47,581 nt of DNA, taken from Magnetovibrio sp. (GTDB lineage Bacteria > Pseudomonadota > Alphaproteobacteria > Rhodospirillales > Magnetovibrionaceae). The first letter of the stretch is position 1; every line of letters begins with the position of its first letter. Under the pieces are notes generated by a model, which saw only the letters and a program-made list of their open reading frames with translations, ran no database searches and was not told the DNA's origin. The stretch is taken from the NCBI GenBank assembly GCA_028281525.1, contig JANQJR010000047.1:1-47581 (forward strand). The letters are read 5' to 3'. The translations under genes were made by a program, and so were the position numbers. Positions 9,045 through 18,124 of the stretch are shown piece by piece.

Positions 9045-11822
9045 GTGGGTAAGGTGGTCGACCTTTTAGAACCGGATTCCCATGACGCCAAGATGAATTC
9101 TGAGCCCGCAAGCCCCAACGCGCCCAAACCCAAGGACAGCGCAGCTACGCCCCAGACCACACCCATGATGGCGCAGTTCCTGTCCATCAAGGAGGCCCAT
9201 CCGGACGCGTTGTTGTTCTATCGCATGGGCGATTTTTACGAGCTGTTTTTCGACGACGCGGTCAAAGCCGCCGAAGCCCTGGACATCACGCTGACCAAGC
9301 GCGGCAAACACAACGGCGACGATATCCCCATGTGCGGCGTGCCGGTGCACAGCCACGAACAATATCTTTCGCGCCTGATCCGCAAGGGTTATCGCGTTGC
9401 CGTGTGCGAACAGACCGAAGACCCGGCGGAAGCGAAAAAGCGCGGCGCCAAGTCCGTGGTGCGCCGCGAAGTGATCCGCGTGGTCACGCCCGGCACCATC
9501 ACCGAAGATTCGCTTTTGGATGCGCGCGCCAACAATTACCTGGCCGCCATCGCCGAAGCGCAAGGCGCGCTGGGGCTCGCTTGGATTGATGTCTCGACGG
9601 GACAGTTTTTCGCCCAGGCATCCGGTGCGGATCAACTGGGTGCGCAGTTGGCGCGGCTCAAGCCCGGCGAAGTGCTGCATCCGGACAGCCTCTATGAGCG
9701 CGAAACCTTCAAACCCGTGCTGGGCGATTGGCGGGAGGCCTTGACCCCGCAGCCGGTTGCGCGGTTCGACAGCACCAATGCGAAAAAACGCCTCGAAGCG
9801 GTGTTCGGCGTGAAGACGCTGGAGGCCTTCGGTGGGTTTTCGCGCGCGGAAATCGCGGCCGCCGGCGCGCTCTTGGATTACGTGGAGCTGACGCAAAAGG
9901 GCAAACTGCCACGCATTTCACCGCTCATGCGCATTGCATCGGGCGGTGTGATGGAGATCGATGCTGCGACGCGGCGCAATCTGGAACTGTCCGAAACGCT
10001 CACCGGTACGCGCAAAGGCTCGCTGTTGTCCGTGATCGATCGCACCGTCACCGGCGCGGGCGCGCGCGAACTGGCGGAGCGTTTGGCCGCGCCGCTGACC
10101 GACGTTCAAGCCATCGAAGCGCGGCTTTGCGACGTGCAGTTCTGCATCGATGAACCGCGCACCCGCGAAGACTTGCGCGCACTTTTGAACCGTTGTCCGG
10201 ATTTGGAGCGTGCGCTCACGCGCATCACGTTGGCGCGCGGCGGTCCGCGCGATCTGGCTGCGATCAAGGATGGTCTGGGCCTGACGGCGGAAGCACGCGA
10301 TTTGTTTCAGGGCATGACCATACCCAAGGGCCTTGAAGGCAGTTTGGAAAACTTGGGCGCGCACGGTGAGCTGGTAGGGGAGCTTTCGGCGGCGCTGGAC
10401 GACGAGCTGCCGGTGCTGGCACGCGACGGGGGCTTCGTGCGCGCAGGGTTCCGTCCCGACCTGGATGAATTGAGGACGCTCCGCGACGAAAGCCGCCGCC
10501 TGATTGCGGGTCTGCAAGGCGACTATCAGGCGGACACCGCCATAACGTCGCTGAAGGTCAAGCACAACAACGTGCTGGGATACTTCATCGAAGTGCCCGC
10601 CAAGCAGGCCGACAAGCTGATGGCTGAAATCAAGGGTGGGGCCAAGGGGGGCGAAAGCCCCTACATCCACCGCCAAACCATGGCCAATGCGGTGCGCTTT
10701 TCCACGGTGGAGCTTTCGGAACTGGAAGGCAAGATTGCGCGCGCCGCCGACGGCGCGGTGGCGCTGGAGCTGGAGGTGTTCGAGACGCTCTGCACCCGCG
10801 TCATCCAAAACGCCGACGTCATCGCCTTGGCCGCCCGCGCCTTGGCCAAACTGGATGTGGCGGCGGGTTTGGCCGAATTGGCGGGGGAGCAGCGTTTGAC
10901 CCGCCCGGTGGTGGATCAAAGCCGCGACTTCGAAATCGGCCAAGGCCGCCACCCGGTGGTCGAAGCCGCCCTCACTGAGCAAGACGGCGAAAAATTCATC
11001 GCCAACGATTGCGCGCAAAACGACGAAGCCGGGCGCTTGTGGCTGTTGACCGGACCCAACATGGCCGGTAAATCGACGTTCCTGCGCCAAAACGCATTGA
11101 TCGCGGTGTTGGCACAGATGGGCAGCTTCGTGCCTGCGGCCTCGGCGCGCATCGGCGTGGTGGACCGGCTGTTCTCACGTGTCGGCGCGGCTGACGATCT
11201 GGCGCGCGGACGCTCGACCTTCATGGTGGAAATGGTCGAAACGGCGGCGATTTTGAACCAAGCGGGTGAACACGCCCTGGTGATCCTGGACGAAATCGGG
11301 CGTGGCACGTCGACCTTCGACGGCCTGTCCATCGCCTGGGCGGTGATCGAACATCTGCACGAGGTCAACACGTGTCGCGCGCTGTTCGCCACCCATTACC
11401 ACGAACTGACGGCGCTGCAAGCCAAGCTCGACGGGCTTACATGCCATGCTATGAAAGTCAAGGAATGGCAGGGTGAAGTGGTGTTCCTGCACGAAGTCGG
11501 GCCGGGTGCGGCGGACCGCTCCTACGGCATTCACGTGGGCCAGCTTGCGGGCCTGCCGCCGAAGGTGGTGGCGCGTGCCGAACAGATCCTGAAATCGTTG
11601 GAGGAAGGGGAGCAATCCTCCACCGTCACCAAGCTTGCCGACGATCTGCCGCTGTTCTCCCATGCGCCCGCGAATCCCGGCCAGCCTCATGGAAGTCAGG
11701 GCGGTCCGCGCCAATCGTCCGAAGTGGAGGATGCGGTCAAGGCCGTGCTGCCCGATGAAATGACGCCGCGCGAAGCGCTCGATTTCCTCTACCGGCTTAA
11801 GTCCATGGATGCGGACGGCTGA
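9045..11822 (+). CDS. mutS: DNA mismatch repair ATPase MutS
   Basis: Recognises base mismatches and small loops and starts methyl-independent or MutL-dependent repair. The protein has about 925 residues, slightly longer than E. coli MutS. The mismatch-binding domain has the Phe-X-Glu reader in [15 protein letters not shown] near residue 60. The ATPase has Walker [15 protein letters not shown] at about 670 and Walker [18 protein letters not shown] at about 745. A charged linker and a C-terminal tail ([15 protein letters not shown]) follow. The GTG at 9045 is preceded by GGGGGG at 9031-9036. An internal ATG at 9093 is the alternative, and the first 40 residues are poorly conserved. It is divergent from the stress-protein gene. 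Confidence 0.96.
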   Translation: MGKVVDLLEPDSHDAKMNSEPASPNAPKPKDSAATPQTTPMMAQFLSIKEAHPDALLFYRMGDFYELFFDDAVKAAEALDITLTKRGKHNGDDIPMCGVPVHSHEQYLSRLIRKGYRVAVCEQTEDPAEAKKRGAKSVVRREVIRVVTPGTITEDSLLDARANNYLAAIAEAQGALGLAWIDVSTGQFFAQASGADQLGAQLARLKPGEVLHPDSLYERETFKPVLGDWREALTPQPVARFDSTNAKKRLEAVFGVKTLEAFGGFSRAEIAAAGALLDYVELTQKGKLPRISPLMRIASGGVMEIDAATRRNLELSETLTGTRKGSLLSVIDRTVTGAGARELAERLAAPLTDVQAIEARLCDVQFCIDEPRTREDLRALLNRCPDLERALTRITLARGGPRDLAAIKDGLGLTAEARDLFQGMTIPKGLEGSLENLGAHGELVGELSAALDDELPVLARDGGFVRAGFRPDLDELRTLRDESRRLIAGLQGDYQADTAITSLKVKHNNVLGYFIEVPAKQADKLMAEIKGGAKGGESPYIHRQTMANAVRFSTVELSELEGKIARAADGAVALELEVFETLCTRVIQNADVIALAARALAKLDVAAGLAELAGEQRLTRPVVDQSRDFEIGQGRHPVVEAALTEQDGEKFIANDCAQNDEAGRLWLLTGPNMAGKSTFLRQNALIAVLAQMGSFVPAASARIGVVDRLFSRVGAADDLARGRSTFMVEMVETAAILNQAGEHALVILDEIGRGTSTFDGLSIAWAVIEHLHEVNTCRALFATHYHELTALQAKLDGLTCHAMKVKEWQGEVVFLHEVGPGAADRSYGIHVGQLAGLPPKVVARAEQILKSLEEGEQSSTVTKLADDLPLFSHAPANPGQPHGSQGGPRQSSEVEDAVKAVLPDEMTPREALDFLYRLKSMDADG

Positions 11823-11898
11823 ACGTCCGGCCTTGTTTTGACCATATTAAAGTGCTGCGTTACCCTCTCTGCTTCCTTCTCGGATAGGACAGCGTGTC

Positions 11899-12381
11899 AT
11901 GGCATTTGCAAAGACGATGAAACTCGCGGCGCTCGGTATTCTTGTGGTGGCGGGCGGATTGGGCGTGTGGTCGTACTCGACCGATACGAATGGCGTTTCC
12001 AGTGCCGAAGCCGCCAACATGGTGGTCTACAAATCCCCCACCTGCGGCTGCTGCACGGCGTGGATCGAACACATCGAGGACAGCGGCATCACCGTCGATG
12101 TGCGCGACACCTACGATCTGGAGCCGATCAAGGCGCAAATGGGTGTTCCGGGGCAGATGGAATCTTGCCACACCGCGATGATCGACGGCTACGTCATCGA
12201 AGGCCATGTGCCCGCTTCTGATGTCAAACGCTTGCTCCAAGAAAAACCCGAGGCCCGCGGACTGGCGGTGCCCGGCATGCCCATTGGTTCGCCCGGCATG
12301 GAGCAAGGCGACATCAAGGACCCCTACGCCGTGGTGTTGTTCGGCGAAAAGGGCTATCAAATCTATTCCCGCCACAACTGA
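11899..12381 (+). CDS. DUF411 metal-binding protein, N-terminally anchored or exported
   Basis: A 160-residue DUF411 protein. The N-terminus is a signal peptide or anchor (MKLAALGILVVAGGLGVW). The mature part starts with a thioredoxin-like strand MVVYKSPTCGCCTAWIEHI, whose CxxC-type pair (CGCC) is the hallmark of the family. Then come SCHTAMIDGYVIEGHVPA, with a Cys-His pair, and PGMPIGSPGME with several methionines. Family members are found near copper-handling genes and are thought to bind Cu in the periplasm; here no other copper gene is adjacent. AGGA stands ten bases before the ATG. The family is secure, the metal is inferred. Confidence 0.88.
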   Translation: MAFAKTMKLAALGILVVAGGLGVWSYSTDTNGVSSAEAANMVVYKSPTCGCCTAWIEHIEDSGITVDVRDTYDLEPIKAQMGVPGQMESCHTAMIDGYVIEGHVPASDVKRLLQEKPEARGLAVPGMPIGSPGMEQGDIKDPYAVVLFGEKGYQIYSRHN

Positions 12382-12417
12382 GTTCGGCTGAGCATTGCGG
12401 TTTTTCGACCCTAGCTC

Positions 12418-12472
12418 CAGCGAAGCGGCGTGTCCCACAGAGCACGTCCCGTTCGTTCGGCACGCCGCTGGG
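12418..12472. repeat. imperfect inverted repeat downstream of the DUF411 gene
   Basis: CCAGCG-AAGCG-GCGTG on the left pairs with CACGCCGCTGG on the right, leaving a five-base bulge and a loop of about 28 bases. No T-run follows, so a classical terminator is not supported. The rest of 12382-12600 holds nothing else I can name. Confidence 0.4.
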
Positions 12473-12608
12473 GCATTCGTACGGCATTCGCGGCCATCAT
12501 TAATCCAGTGCGGATCGGACAAATCCAACGCCGCCATATTTTCACGAATTCTTTTTCGTTGACGCCTTTATCGGGCGCATCGAGAAACCACATCGCATTT
12601 TTAAAAAA

Positions 12609-12640
12609 TGTAACGACTGTTACATGTAACGTATGTTACA
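12609..12640. promoter_or_regulatory. two abutting 16-bp palindromic operators before the TetR gene
   Basis: TGTAAC-GACT-GTTACA at 12609-12624 is followed without a gap by TGTAAC-GTAT-GTTACA at 12625-12640. Both half-site pairs are perfect. They lie 36 bp and more before the TetR start codon, which suggests cooperative autoregulation. Confidence 0.75.
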
Positions 12641-12675
12641 CTTCACGAACAATGTCGCATTGAGGATATCCAATC

Positions 12676-13290
12676 ATGCCGATCCCTTCCTCGTCTGCCC
12701 CCGCCATGTCGCCCCCTGCTCCCCTTCCCATTCGCCAGGACACCAAGACCCGGTTGTTGAGCGGTGCAACCCACTGGCTTTTGAACCATGGCGCGGAAGC
12801 CTTTTCCCTGCGTCTGGTGGCGCGCGATTTGAACACGTCTGCGCGCATGCTGGTGTATCACTTCGGCTCGAAAACCGGCCTGCTGGAAGCGGTGTTGGCG
12901 GAAATCGCCCGACGCTGGATGTTGGGCGTGCAACAGTTCGAAGCCGCCGGCCTGGCCCGGCAATTGCGCGTGTTGTGGAGCGATCAATTGATGCGCCCGG
13001 ACGCGCAAAAGCTGCATGTGCTGACCCTGCAATTGTGGGCCACGGGTCTGACGAGCCGCGACCCGGCTTACAGCCCGTTTGTCAAAACCCTGTCCAAGGG
13101 TTGGATCGAGGTGTTGGCGCGCCATTTTTTGACCCACGGCCACGGCGCAGAAGATGCCCGAGCGCGGGCGATGTTGTGCGTCGCGGCGATCGAAGGGCTG
13201 TTGCTGCATCATATGAGCGATGATGCCTTGCCTGCCGATGCGGCGTTCCGGCATCTCATGGACGTGGTCGAAGGCTGGCTGCAAAGCTAA
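12676..13290 (+). CDS. TetR/AcrR-family transcriptional regulator
   Basis: A one-component repressor-type regulator of 204 residues. The N-terminal helix-turn-helix spans about residues 22-65: TRLLSGATHWLLNHGAEAFSL, then VARDLNTSARMLVYHFGSK, which is the family's recognition helix with the YHFxSK ending. The rest is an all-helical ligand-binding region with no recognisable ligand class. GAGGA stands nine bases before the ATG. Two tandem palindromes lie directly upstream and are probable binding sites. The neighbouring genes on either side face away or are unrelated, so targets other than itself are not evident. The ligand is unknown. Confidence 0.88.
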   Translation: MPIPSSSAPAMSPPAPLPIRQDTKTRLLSGATHWLLNHGAEAFSLRLVARDLNTSARMLVYHFGSKTGLLEAVLAEIARRWMLGVQQFEAAGLARQLRVLWSDQLMRPDAQKLHVLTLQLWATGLTSRDPAYSPFVKTLSKGWIEVLARHFLTHGHGAEDARARAMLCVAAIEGLLLHHMSDDALPADAAFRHLMDVVEGWLQS

Positions 13291-13332
13291 GCTGGCGCCG
13301 GTGCCCACATCAGCGGATGGCCCAGCGGACGT

Positions 13333-14085
13333 TCAGCCCTGCACGGCGATCTCGCAAAGCTTGTCCAACTCTTCCGGCACGTCGTCGGGGCACTGCCCGC
13401 AGAGCATGTTGGCGGGCACCGCCAGATCCATCTTTTGCGGATAGGGCAAACCCAACTCCGCCATGATCTTGACGAACTCCGCTTCGCCGGTGCCGTCCTT
13501 CAAGCGCGGATTGCGGGTGCGTTCTTGGGCGATGGAAGAAACGGAACGCCCCTGATAGTCGTGGCCCGGATAGACCAAGGCGTCACCGGGTAAAGTAAAC
13601 AGCTTGCTGTGTACAGACTTGTAGAGCACCGCGGACGAGCCGCCCTGGAAATCCGTGCGCCCACAGCCGTCGATCAACAGGCAATCGCCGGTCATCACCG
13701 CTTGACCGGCTCCTAAGTCCAGCAGGTACGACAAATGGTGGTCCGTGTGGCCCGGCGTGAACAGGGGCTGGAGCGTGAGTGTACCGACGTTGAGAGGTGC
13801 ATCCTCGCTGACCAGGATGTCGGCGCACCCGATGGCGGTTTTGGACGGTACGGCGATTTTCGCCCCCGTCAGGGCCTGGAGTTTCAAAGCCGAGGTCAGG
13901 TGATCGGCGTGAATGTGGGTGTCCAGCGTGTAGGCGAGTTCCAGCCCCAGGTCCGCCAAGAGATCAAGATCGCGTGCGAAGGTTTCCAGCACCGGATCGA
14001 CCAGCACCGCCTGGCGGGTATCGCTGCAGCCGATCAGGTAGGTGTAGGTGGACGATTGCGGTTCGAACAGTTGGCGAAACACCAT
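13333..14085 (-). CDS. MBL-fold hydrolase, persulfide dioxygenase (ETHE1)-like
   Basis: A metallo-beta-lactamase-fold protein of about 250 residues resembling ETHE1/Blh persulfide dioxygenases, which oxidise glutathione persulfide to sulfite. The iron ligands are visible in DTHIHADHLTSALKL (HxHxDH), TPGHTDHHLSYLL and VMTGDCLLIDGCGRTDFQGG. The last of these carries the family's GRTDFQ segment. A further motif is ALVYPGHDYQGR. The start at 14085 (MVFRQLFEPQSSTYTYLIG) fits the usual length. Upstream ATGs at 14178 and 14217 would add residues without family support. It follows a glutathione transferase gene on the same strand, consistent with glutathione-linked sulfur chemistry. Confidence 0.85.
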   Translation of the reverse strand: MVFRQLFEPQSSTYTYLIGCSDTRQAVLVDPVLETFARDLDLLADLGLELAYTLDTHIHADHLTSALKLQALTGAKIAVPSKTAIGCADILVSEDAPLNVGTLTLQPLFTPGHTDHHLSYLLDLGAGQAVMTGDCLLIDGCGRTDFQGGSSAVLYKSVHSKLFTLPGDALVYPGHDYQGRSVSSIAQERTRNPRLKDGTGEAEFVKIMAELGLPYPQKMDLAVPANMLCGQCPDDVPEELDKLCEIAVQG

Positions 14086-14191
14086 GGGCGCGCATTCCGG
14101 TTCCAGTCGGTCAAAAGGGTTCTCTTCGGATGTGGTCCCGAAGCGGGTCAGATCAAGGGCGGACGCCGGCCCTGCCATCGAAGCGCCACAA

Positions 14192-14848
14192 TCAGGGCCG
14201 GATGATGGTCTCGGCATCGCCGGGCCGCCAAGGAGGAAACTTATCCATCACGGCGGTAAAGGGCGGTGTGTCGATAAACGCGGAAAGCCAGCGCTGAACG
14301 CCGGTATACGGGGTGTCGAAAAACCAATCCCAATCCGCCAAAGCGAATTGGCGCACAAACGGGGCGATGGCGATATCGGCCAGGGTTTGGCGCTCACCCG
14401 ATAGGTGGGCGGAGTGGGCCAGGATGCCGTCCAGTCGGCGGACAAACTCCTCCCCCGCTTGGCGATGCGCCAGGGGGTCGCTGTCTTCATAGCGGCTGGC
14501 GTACTTGTAGCGGTCGAGATGTCCCTTGAAGTCCGCATCGCAGGTTTGCACCAGTTCGCCGGCTTCGGCGGTGGTGTCCAGCCAACCCAACGGATCGTTT
14601 TGGCCCAAAGCCCAGGCCATAACATCTAAGCTTTCGTCGATCACGTCGCCGCCCGGCAAAAGCAACACCGGCACGGTGCCTTTGGGCGAGAGTTCCAGCA
14701 TATGCGCGGGTTTGTCCTTGAGCACGACCTCGCGCAGTTCATACACCTGACCACCGGCCCACAGCGCCATACGCGCCCGCATGGCATAGGGGCAGCGGCG
14801 AAAACTATATAAAATCGGTAAATCGCGATTAGGGTCAGGACTCATCAT
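14192..14848 (-). CDS. glutathione S-transferase family protein
   Basis: About 218 residues. The N-terminal thioredoxin-fold domain has LPILYSFRRCPYAMRARMAL, with a CPYA active-site motif. It continues with the cis-proline and glutathione-binding elements SPKGTVPVLLL and DESLDVMAWAL. The C-terminal part is an all-helical GST domain (TLADIAIAPFVRQFALADW). The CPYA motif and acidic DES resemble the omega/beta-type thiol transferases. Two adjacent ATGs at 14848 and 14845 are possible starts and there is no clear ribosome-binding site. The start region overlaps a sequence closely matching the end of the mobile-like element at 14957-15226. The substrate is not predictable. Confidence 0.87.
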   Translation of the reverse strand: MMSPDPNRDLPILYSFRRCPYAMRARMALWAGGQVYELREVVLKDKPAHMLELSPKGTVPVLLLPGGDVIDESLDVMAWALGQNDPLGWLDTTAEAGELVQTCDADFKGHLDRYKYASRYEDSDPLAHRQAGEEFVRRLDGILAHSAHLSGERQTLADIAIAPFVRQFALADWDWFFDTPYTGVQRWLSAFIDTPPFTAVMDKFPPWRPGDAETIIRP

Positions 14849-14849
14849 T
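14829..14849 (+). repeat. copy of the TTAGGGTCAG end motif over the GST start
   Basis: TTAGGGTCAGGACTCATC continues to a final ATT at 14849. It matches 17 of 21 bases of the left end of the element at 14957-15226, in the same orientation. Read on the other strand it encodes the first residues of the GST, including both candidate start codons. Confidence 0.55.
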
Positions 14850-14956
14850 GCAGTTCGATTGGCGGATTTCTTTCTCGATCCCGGTGAGTATAGCTTATAT
14901 ACAACGCACAAGCGGATTCGCACGCAGGGCTGAAAAGGTTGGGGAACCCTCGGTAT

Positions 14957-15226
14957 TTAGGGTCAGGGCCCATTATTCTGTTGCGTTTGGTTTGCGAAAA
15001 CCGTTTCCTGACAAGGAAAAGGCACGCCGGAAGTGCGACACCACTTTCAAGTGGTTTTGACGCCGTTCAGGGAGCGGTTTTCGCAAATCCATCGGACGGG
15101 GTGCTTTTTCGTCTGGACGTCGTTGCCAAGTCCTTGTCATGGGTGGCATGACGGTGGTCTTGCCGCCTTGTCCAGACGAAAAGTCACCGCCGCCAAACGC
15201 ATCACAATAATGGGCTCTGACCCTAA
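14957..15226. mobile_element. 270-bp MITE-like element with 34-bp terminal inverted repeats
   Basis: The left end 14957-14990 starts TTAGGGTCAGGGCCCATT. The right end 15193-15226 is its reverse complement with only three mismatches over 34 bases. The interior holds two more nested inverted repeats: 14991-15011 with 15067-15087 (TTTGCGAAAACCG and partner), and 15106-15118 with 15170-15182 (TTTTCGTCTGGAC and partner), the latter enclosing GTCAT/ATGAC. No credible gene lies inside. TA dinucleotides flank the GGGTC...GACCC core on both sides, as expected for a TA target duplication. Its right edge touches the AAGGAG ribosome-binding site of glnD. Confidence 0.75.
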
Positions 15227-15235
15227 GGAGCGCGC

Positions 15236-18010
15236 ATGCGCCGGAACATCAAAAAGCCGCGCGGCGTCATTTGCCGCAAGACCTTCATGGCGGAACTGGA
15301 CGCCATCGCCGCCGCGCACGGCGGTGGTGCGGCTCTGAAAAAGCCCAAAGTGCGCGGCGAAATCCTCAAAGCGTTCAAGGGCGCTTTGGAAGACGGTCGT
15401 CGGGAAATCCGGCGCCGCTTCGAAGAGGGCGAAGCCAAGGGTCCGTCCACGCTGCGCGCGGGCGCGTTTTTGCTGGATCAACTGATCCGCACGTTGCACG
15501 AATTCACCATCACTCACATATACGAACTGCCGCTCGAGGCCATGAGCCTGGTCGCCACCGGCGGCTATGGGCGTGCGGAAATCTCCCCGCATTCGGATCT
15601 GGACTTGATGTTCCTGCTGCCCAAGCAGTCCGAAGCCGACATCAACGACGCGGTCGAATGGATGCTCTATATGCTGTGGGATATGGGCCTCAAGGTCGGG
15701 CACGCCACCCGCACGGTGGACGAGACCATCAAGATGGCGAAGTCCGACGTGACCATCTCCACCAGTCTGCTGGAGGCGCGTTGGATCAGCGGCGATCATG
15801 CCTTGTTCCAGACTTTCGAAGAACGCTATGAGCAAGATGTGATCCGGGGGAGTGAATCCAATTTTGTGAAGGCCAAGCTGGAAGAGCGTGACGAGCGTCA
15901 CGAGCGCATGGGCGACACCCGTTATGTGCTGGAGCCCAACATCAAGGACGGCAAGGGCGGACTGCGCGACCTGCAAACCCTGTTTTGGATCGCCAAGTAC
16001 ATCTACCGCATCGACGATATCGCCGGGCTGGTGGAAAAAGGCGTGCTGCACAAGGACGATGCGCGGCGTTACACCAAGGCGCAGCGGTTCTTGTGGACCG
16101 TGCGCGCACACATGCACTATCTGGCGAACCGCCCGGACGAGACCATCAGTTTCGACATCCAAGGCGAGCTGGCGAAACGCATGGGCTATACCGACCGCGC
16201 GGGCTCGCGTGCGGTGGAACGTTTCATGAAGCACTATTTCCTGGTTGCCAAGGACGTGGGCGATTTGACCCGCGTGCTGTGCTCGGTTTTGGAACACCAA
16301 CATACGAAAAAGCCGTTGTTCGCGTTGCCGTCGTTTAATTTCCGCAAGACGCGCATTCCCGGATTCCAAGTCGAGGGTGGACGTTTGACGGTGGAGCACG
16401 ACCGCGTGTTCGAAGAAGATCCGGTCAATCTGCTGCGCCTGTTCGCCGAAGCCGAACGCTACGACCTGGACATCCATCCCCACGCCTTGCGTCTGGTTTC
16501 GCGCAATCTGAAGCGGATCGACAAAACCGTGCGTAGCGATCCGGAAGCCAACGCGCTGTTTCTGGAAATGCTGACGTGGCCCAAGGGACCCAAGCGCGCG
16601 CTGGTGCGGCTCAACGAATCGGGCGTGTTCGGCAAGTTCGTGCCCGACTTCGGGCGCGTGGTGGCGCAGATGCAATACGACATGTACCACGTCTACACGG
16701 TGGATGAACACACCATCCGCGCCATCGATATCCTGTGGCGGATCGAACAGGGAAAGCTCGCCCAAGACCATCCGCTCAGCACCGAAGTGGTCAAGGACCT
16801 GCAATCCCGCCAGTCCCGCCGGGCGCTTTACGTCGCGGTGCTTCTGCACGACATCGCCAAGGGCCGTGAAGGCGACCATTCGGTGGTCGGCGCGGAGATC
16901 GCCAAGAGGCTCTGTCCGCGCTTTGGACTCAATGAATGGGAAACCGAAACGGTGTCTTGGCTGGTGCTCCACCACCTGGACATGAACCGCACCGCCTACA
17001 AACGCGATATCGACGACCCCAAAACCATCCGCGATTTCGTCGATCTGGTGCAATCGCCGGAGCGTTTGCGTTTGTTGTTGGTGCTTACCGTCGCCGACAC
17101 CCGCGCGGTGGGACCCAACGTCTGGAACGGCTGGAAGGCGTCGTTGCTGCGCGAGCTTTATTACAGTGCGCAGGAACTGATGACGGGTGGATTGCCGGTA
17201 CAGCGGCGCGAATCGCGGGCCGACCGGGCGCGCAAGAAGCTCATCGACAAGCTCGACCATTGGCCGACTGAAGAGGTCGATTGGTTCTTGGAGCAGGGCC
17301 ACTCCAATTACTTCCTCAGTTATGAGCCCGACCAGCTCGTCCGCCACGCCGAAATCGTCCGCGATGCTCAAGAAAAGGGCACGCCGTTGGTGCTCGAAAC
17401 CCGCTCAGTCGAAAACATCGACGTCACCGAAGTTCTGATCCACACCCACGATCACCCGGGTTTGTTCGCCTCCATCGCGGGTGCCATCGCGTTGTCGGGA
17501 GCGAGCATCGTCACCGCCAACATCACCACGTTCGGCAACGGCATGGCGCTGGACACCTTCTGGGTGCAAGACATCGAAGGGCAGGCCATCACCCGGGACG
17601 CCAAGCTGGGCCGGCTCAAGGAGCGCATCGAGGGCGTGCTCACCGGACGCATCCGTCCGCATGCGGAACTGGAATCCGAGCGTGACCGCCAGATGCCGTC
17701 GCGCACCCGCGTGTTCGAGGTGCCGCCCCGCGTCCTGGTCAACAACGAAGCGTCCCAGTCCTCCACGGTGATCGAGGTCAACGGCCGCAACCGGCTGGGG
17801 TTCCTGCACGACGTCACCCGCGCGCTCACCGACTTCGGCCTGCAGATCGTTTCCGCCCATGTCTCGACCTATGGGGAGCGGGTGGTGGACGTATTCTACG
17901 TGCGCGACGTGTTCGGCCTGAAGATCGATTCGGAGCATAAGATCGAGGGGCTCAAGCAGGTGCTGATGCGCGCCATTGGCACCGCCAAAGGCGATCCGAT
18001 AAAAAGTTGA
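15236..18010 (+). CDS. glnD: bifunctional uridylyltransferase/uridylyl-removing enzyme GlnD
   Basis: The primary nitrogen sensor: it adds UMP to PII proteins when glutamine is low and removes it when glutamine is high. The protein has 924 residues, normal for alphaproteobacteria. Domain order is a nucleotidyltransferase with ATGGYGRAEISPHSDLDLMF at about residues 105-125, then an HD domain for deuridylylation with VAVLLHDIAKGREGDHSVVG at about 530. Two glutamine-binding ACT domains follow, starting at about 730 (HTHDHPGLFASIAGAIA) and 845 (NGRNRLGFLHDVTRAL). The start has AAGGAG six bases upstream. Any promoter must lie in or beyond the inserted 270-bp element. Confidence 0.96.
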   Translation: MRRNIKKPRGVICRKTFMAELDAIAAAHGGGAALKKPKVRGEILKAFKGALEDGRREIRRRFEEGEAKGPSTLRAGAFLLDQLIRTLHEFTITHIYELPLEAMSLVATGGYGRAEISPHSDLDLMFLLPKQSEADINDAVEWMLYMLWDMGLKVGHATRTVDETIKMAKSDVTISTSLLEARWISGDHALFQTFEERYEQDVIRGSESNFVKAKLEERDERHERMGDTRYVLEPNIKDGKGGLRDLQTLFWIAKYIYRIDDIAGLVEKGVLHKDDARRYTKAQRFLWTVRAHMHYLANRPDETISFDIQGELAKRMGYTDRAGSRAVERFMKHYFLVAKDVGDLTRVLCSVLEHQHTKKPLFALPSFNFRKTRIPGFQVEGGRLTVEHDRVFEEDPVNLLRLFAEAERYDLDIHPHALRLVSRNLKRIDKTVRSDPEANALFLEMLTWPKGPKRALVRLNESGVFGKFVPDFGRVVAQMQYDMYHVYTVDEHTIRAIDILWRIEQGKLAQDHPLSTEVVKDLQSRQSRRALYVAVLLHDIAKGREGDHSVVGAEIAKRLCPRFGLNEWETETVSWLVLHHLDMNRTAYKRDIDDPKTIRDFVDLVQSPERLRLLLVLTVADTRAVGPNVWNGWKASLLRELYYSAQELMTGGLPVQRRESRADRARKKLIDKLDHWPTEEVDWFLEQGHSNYFLSYEPDQLVRHAEIVRDAQEKGTPLVLETRSVENIDVTEVLIHTHDHPGLFASIAGAIALSGASIVTANITTFGNGMALDTFWVQDIEGQAITRDAKLGRLKERIEGVLTGRIRPHAELESERDRQMPSRTRVFEVPPRVLVNNEASQSSTVIEVNGRNRLGFLHDVTRALTDFGLQIVSAHVSTYGERVVDVFYVRDVFGLKIDSEHKIEGLKQVLMRAIGTAKGDPIKS

Positions 18011-18124
18011 AGCCCTGGTTCTTATAGCCGCCCATTCTATTTTTAGAGTGACGACCGGTCATGCTCTCGTAATAGTAGTGACTCCAATATGTTCATTGCG
18101 ACAACACTTACGGGAGGGCACATC

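Noticed and set aside
9918-11090. Minus-strand frame inside mutS
   Set aside because: Shadow of mutS codon bias; no ribosome-binding site or conserved motifs.
14991-15182. CRISPR-like array inside the 270-bp element
   Set aside because: The repeats are inverted and nested, not direct with regular spacers.
15137-17371. Very long open frame on the minus strand opposite glnD
   Set aside because: It mirrors glnD in a GC-rich codon pattern and has no domain-like sequence. glnD on the plus strand has complete catalytic motifs.
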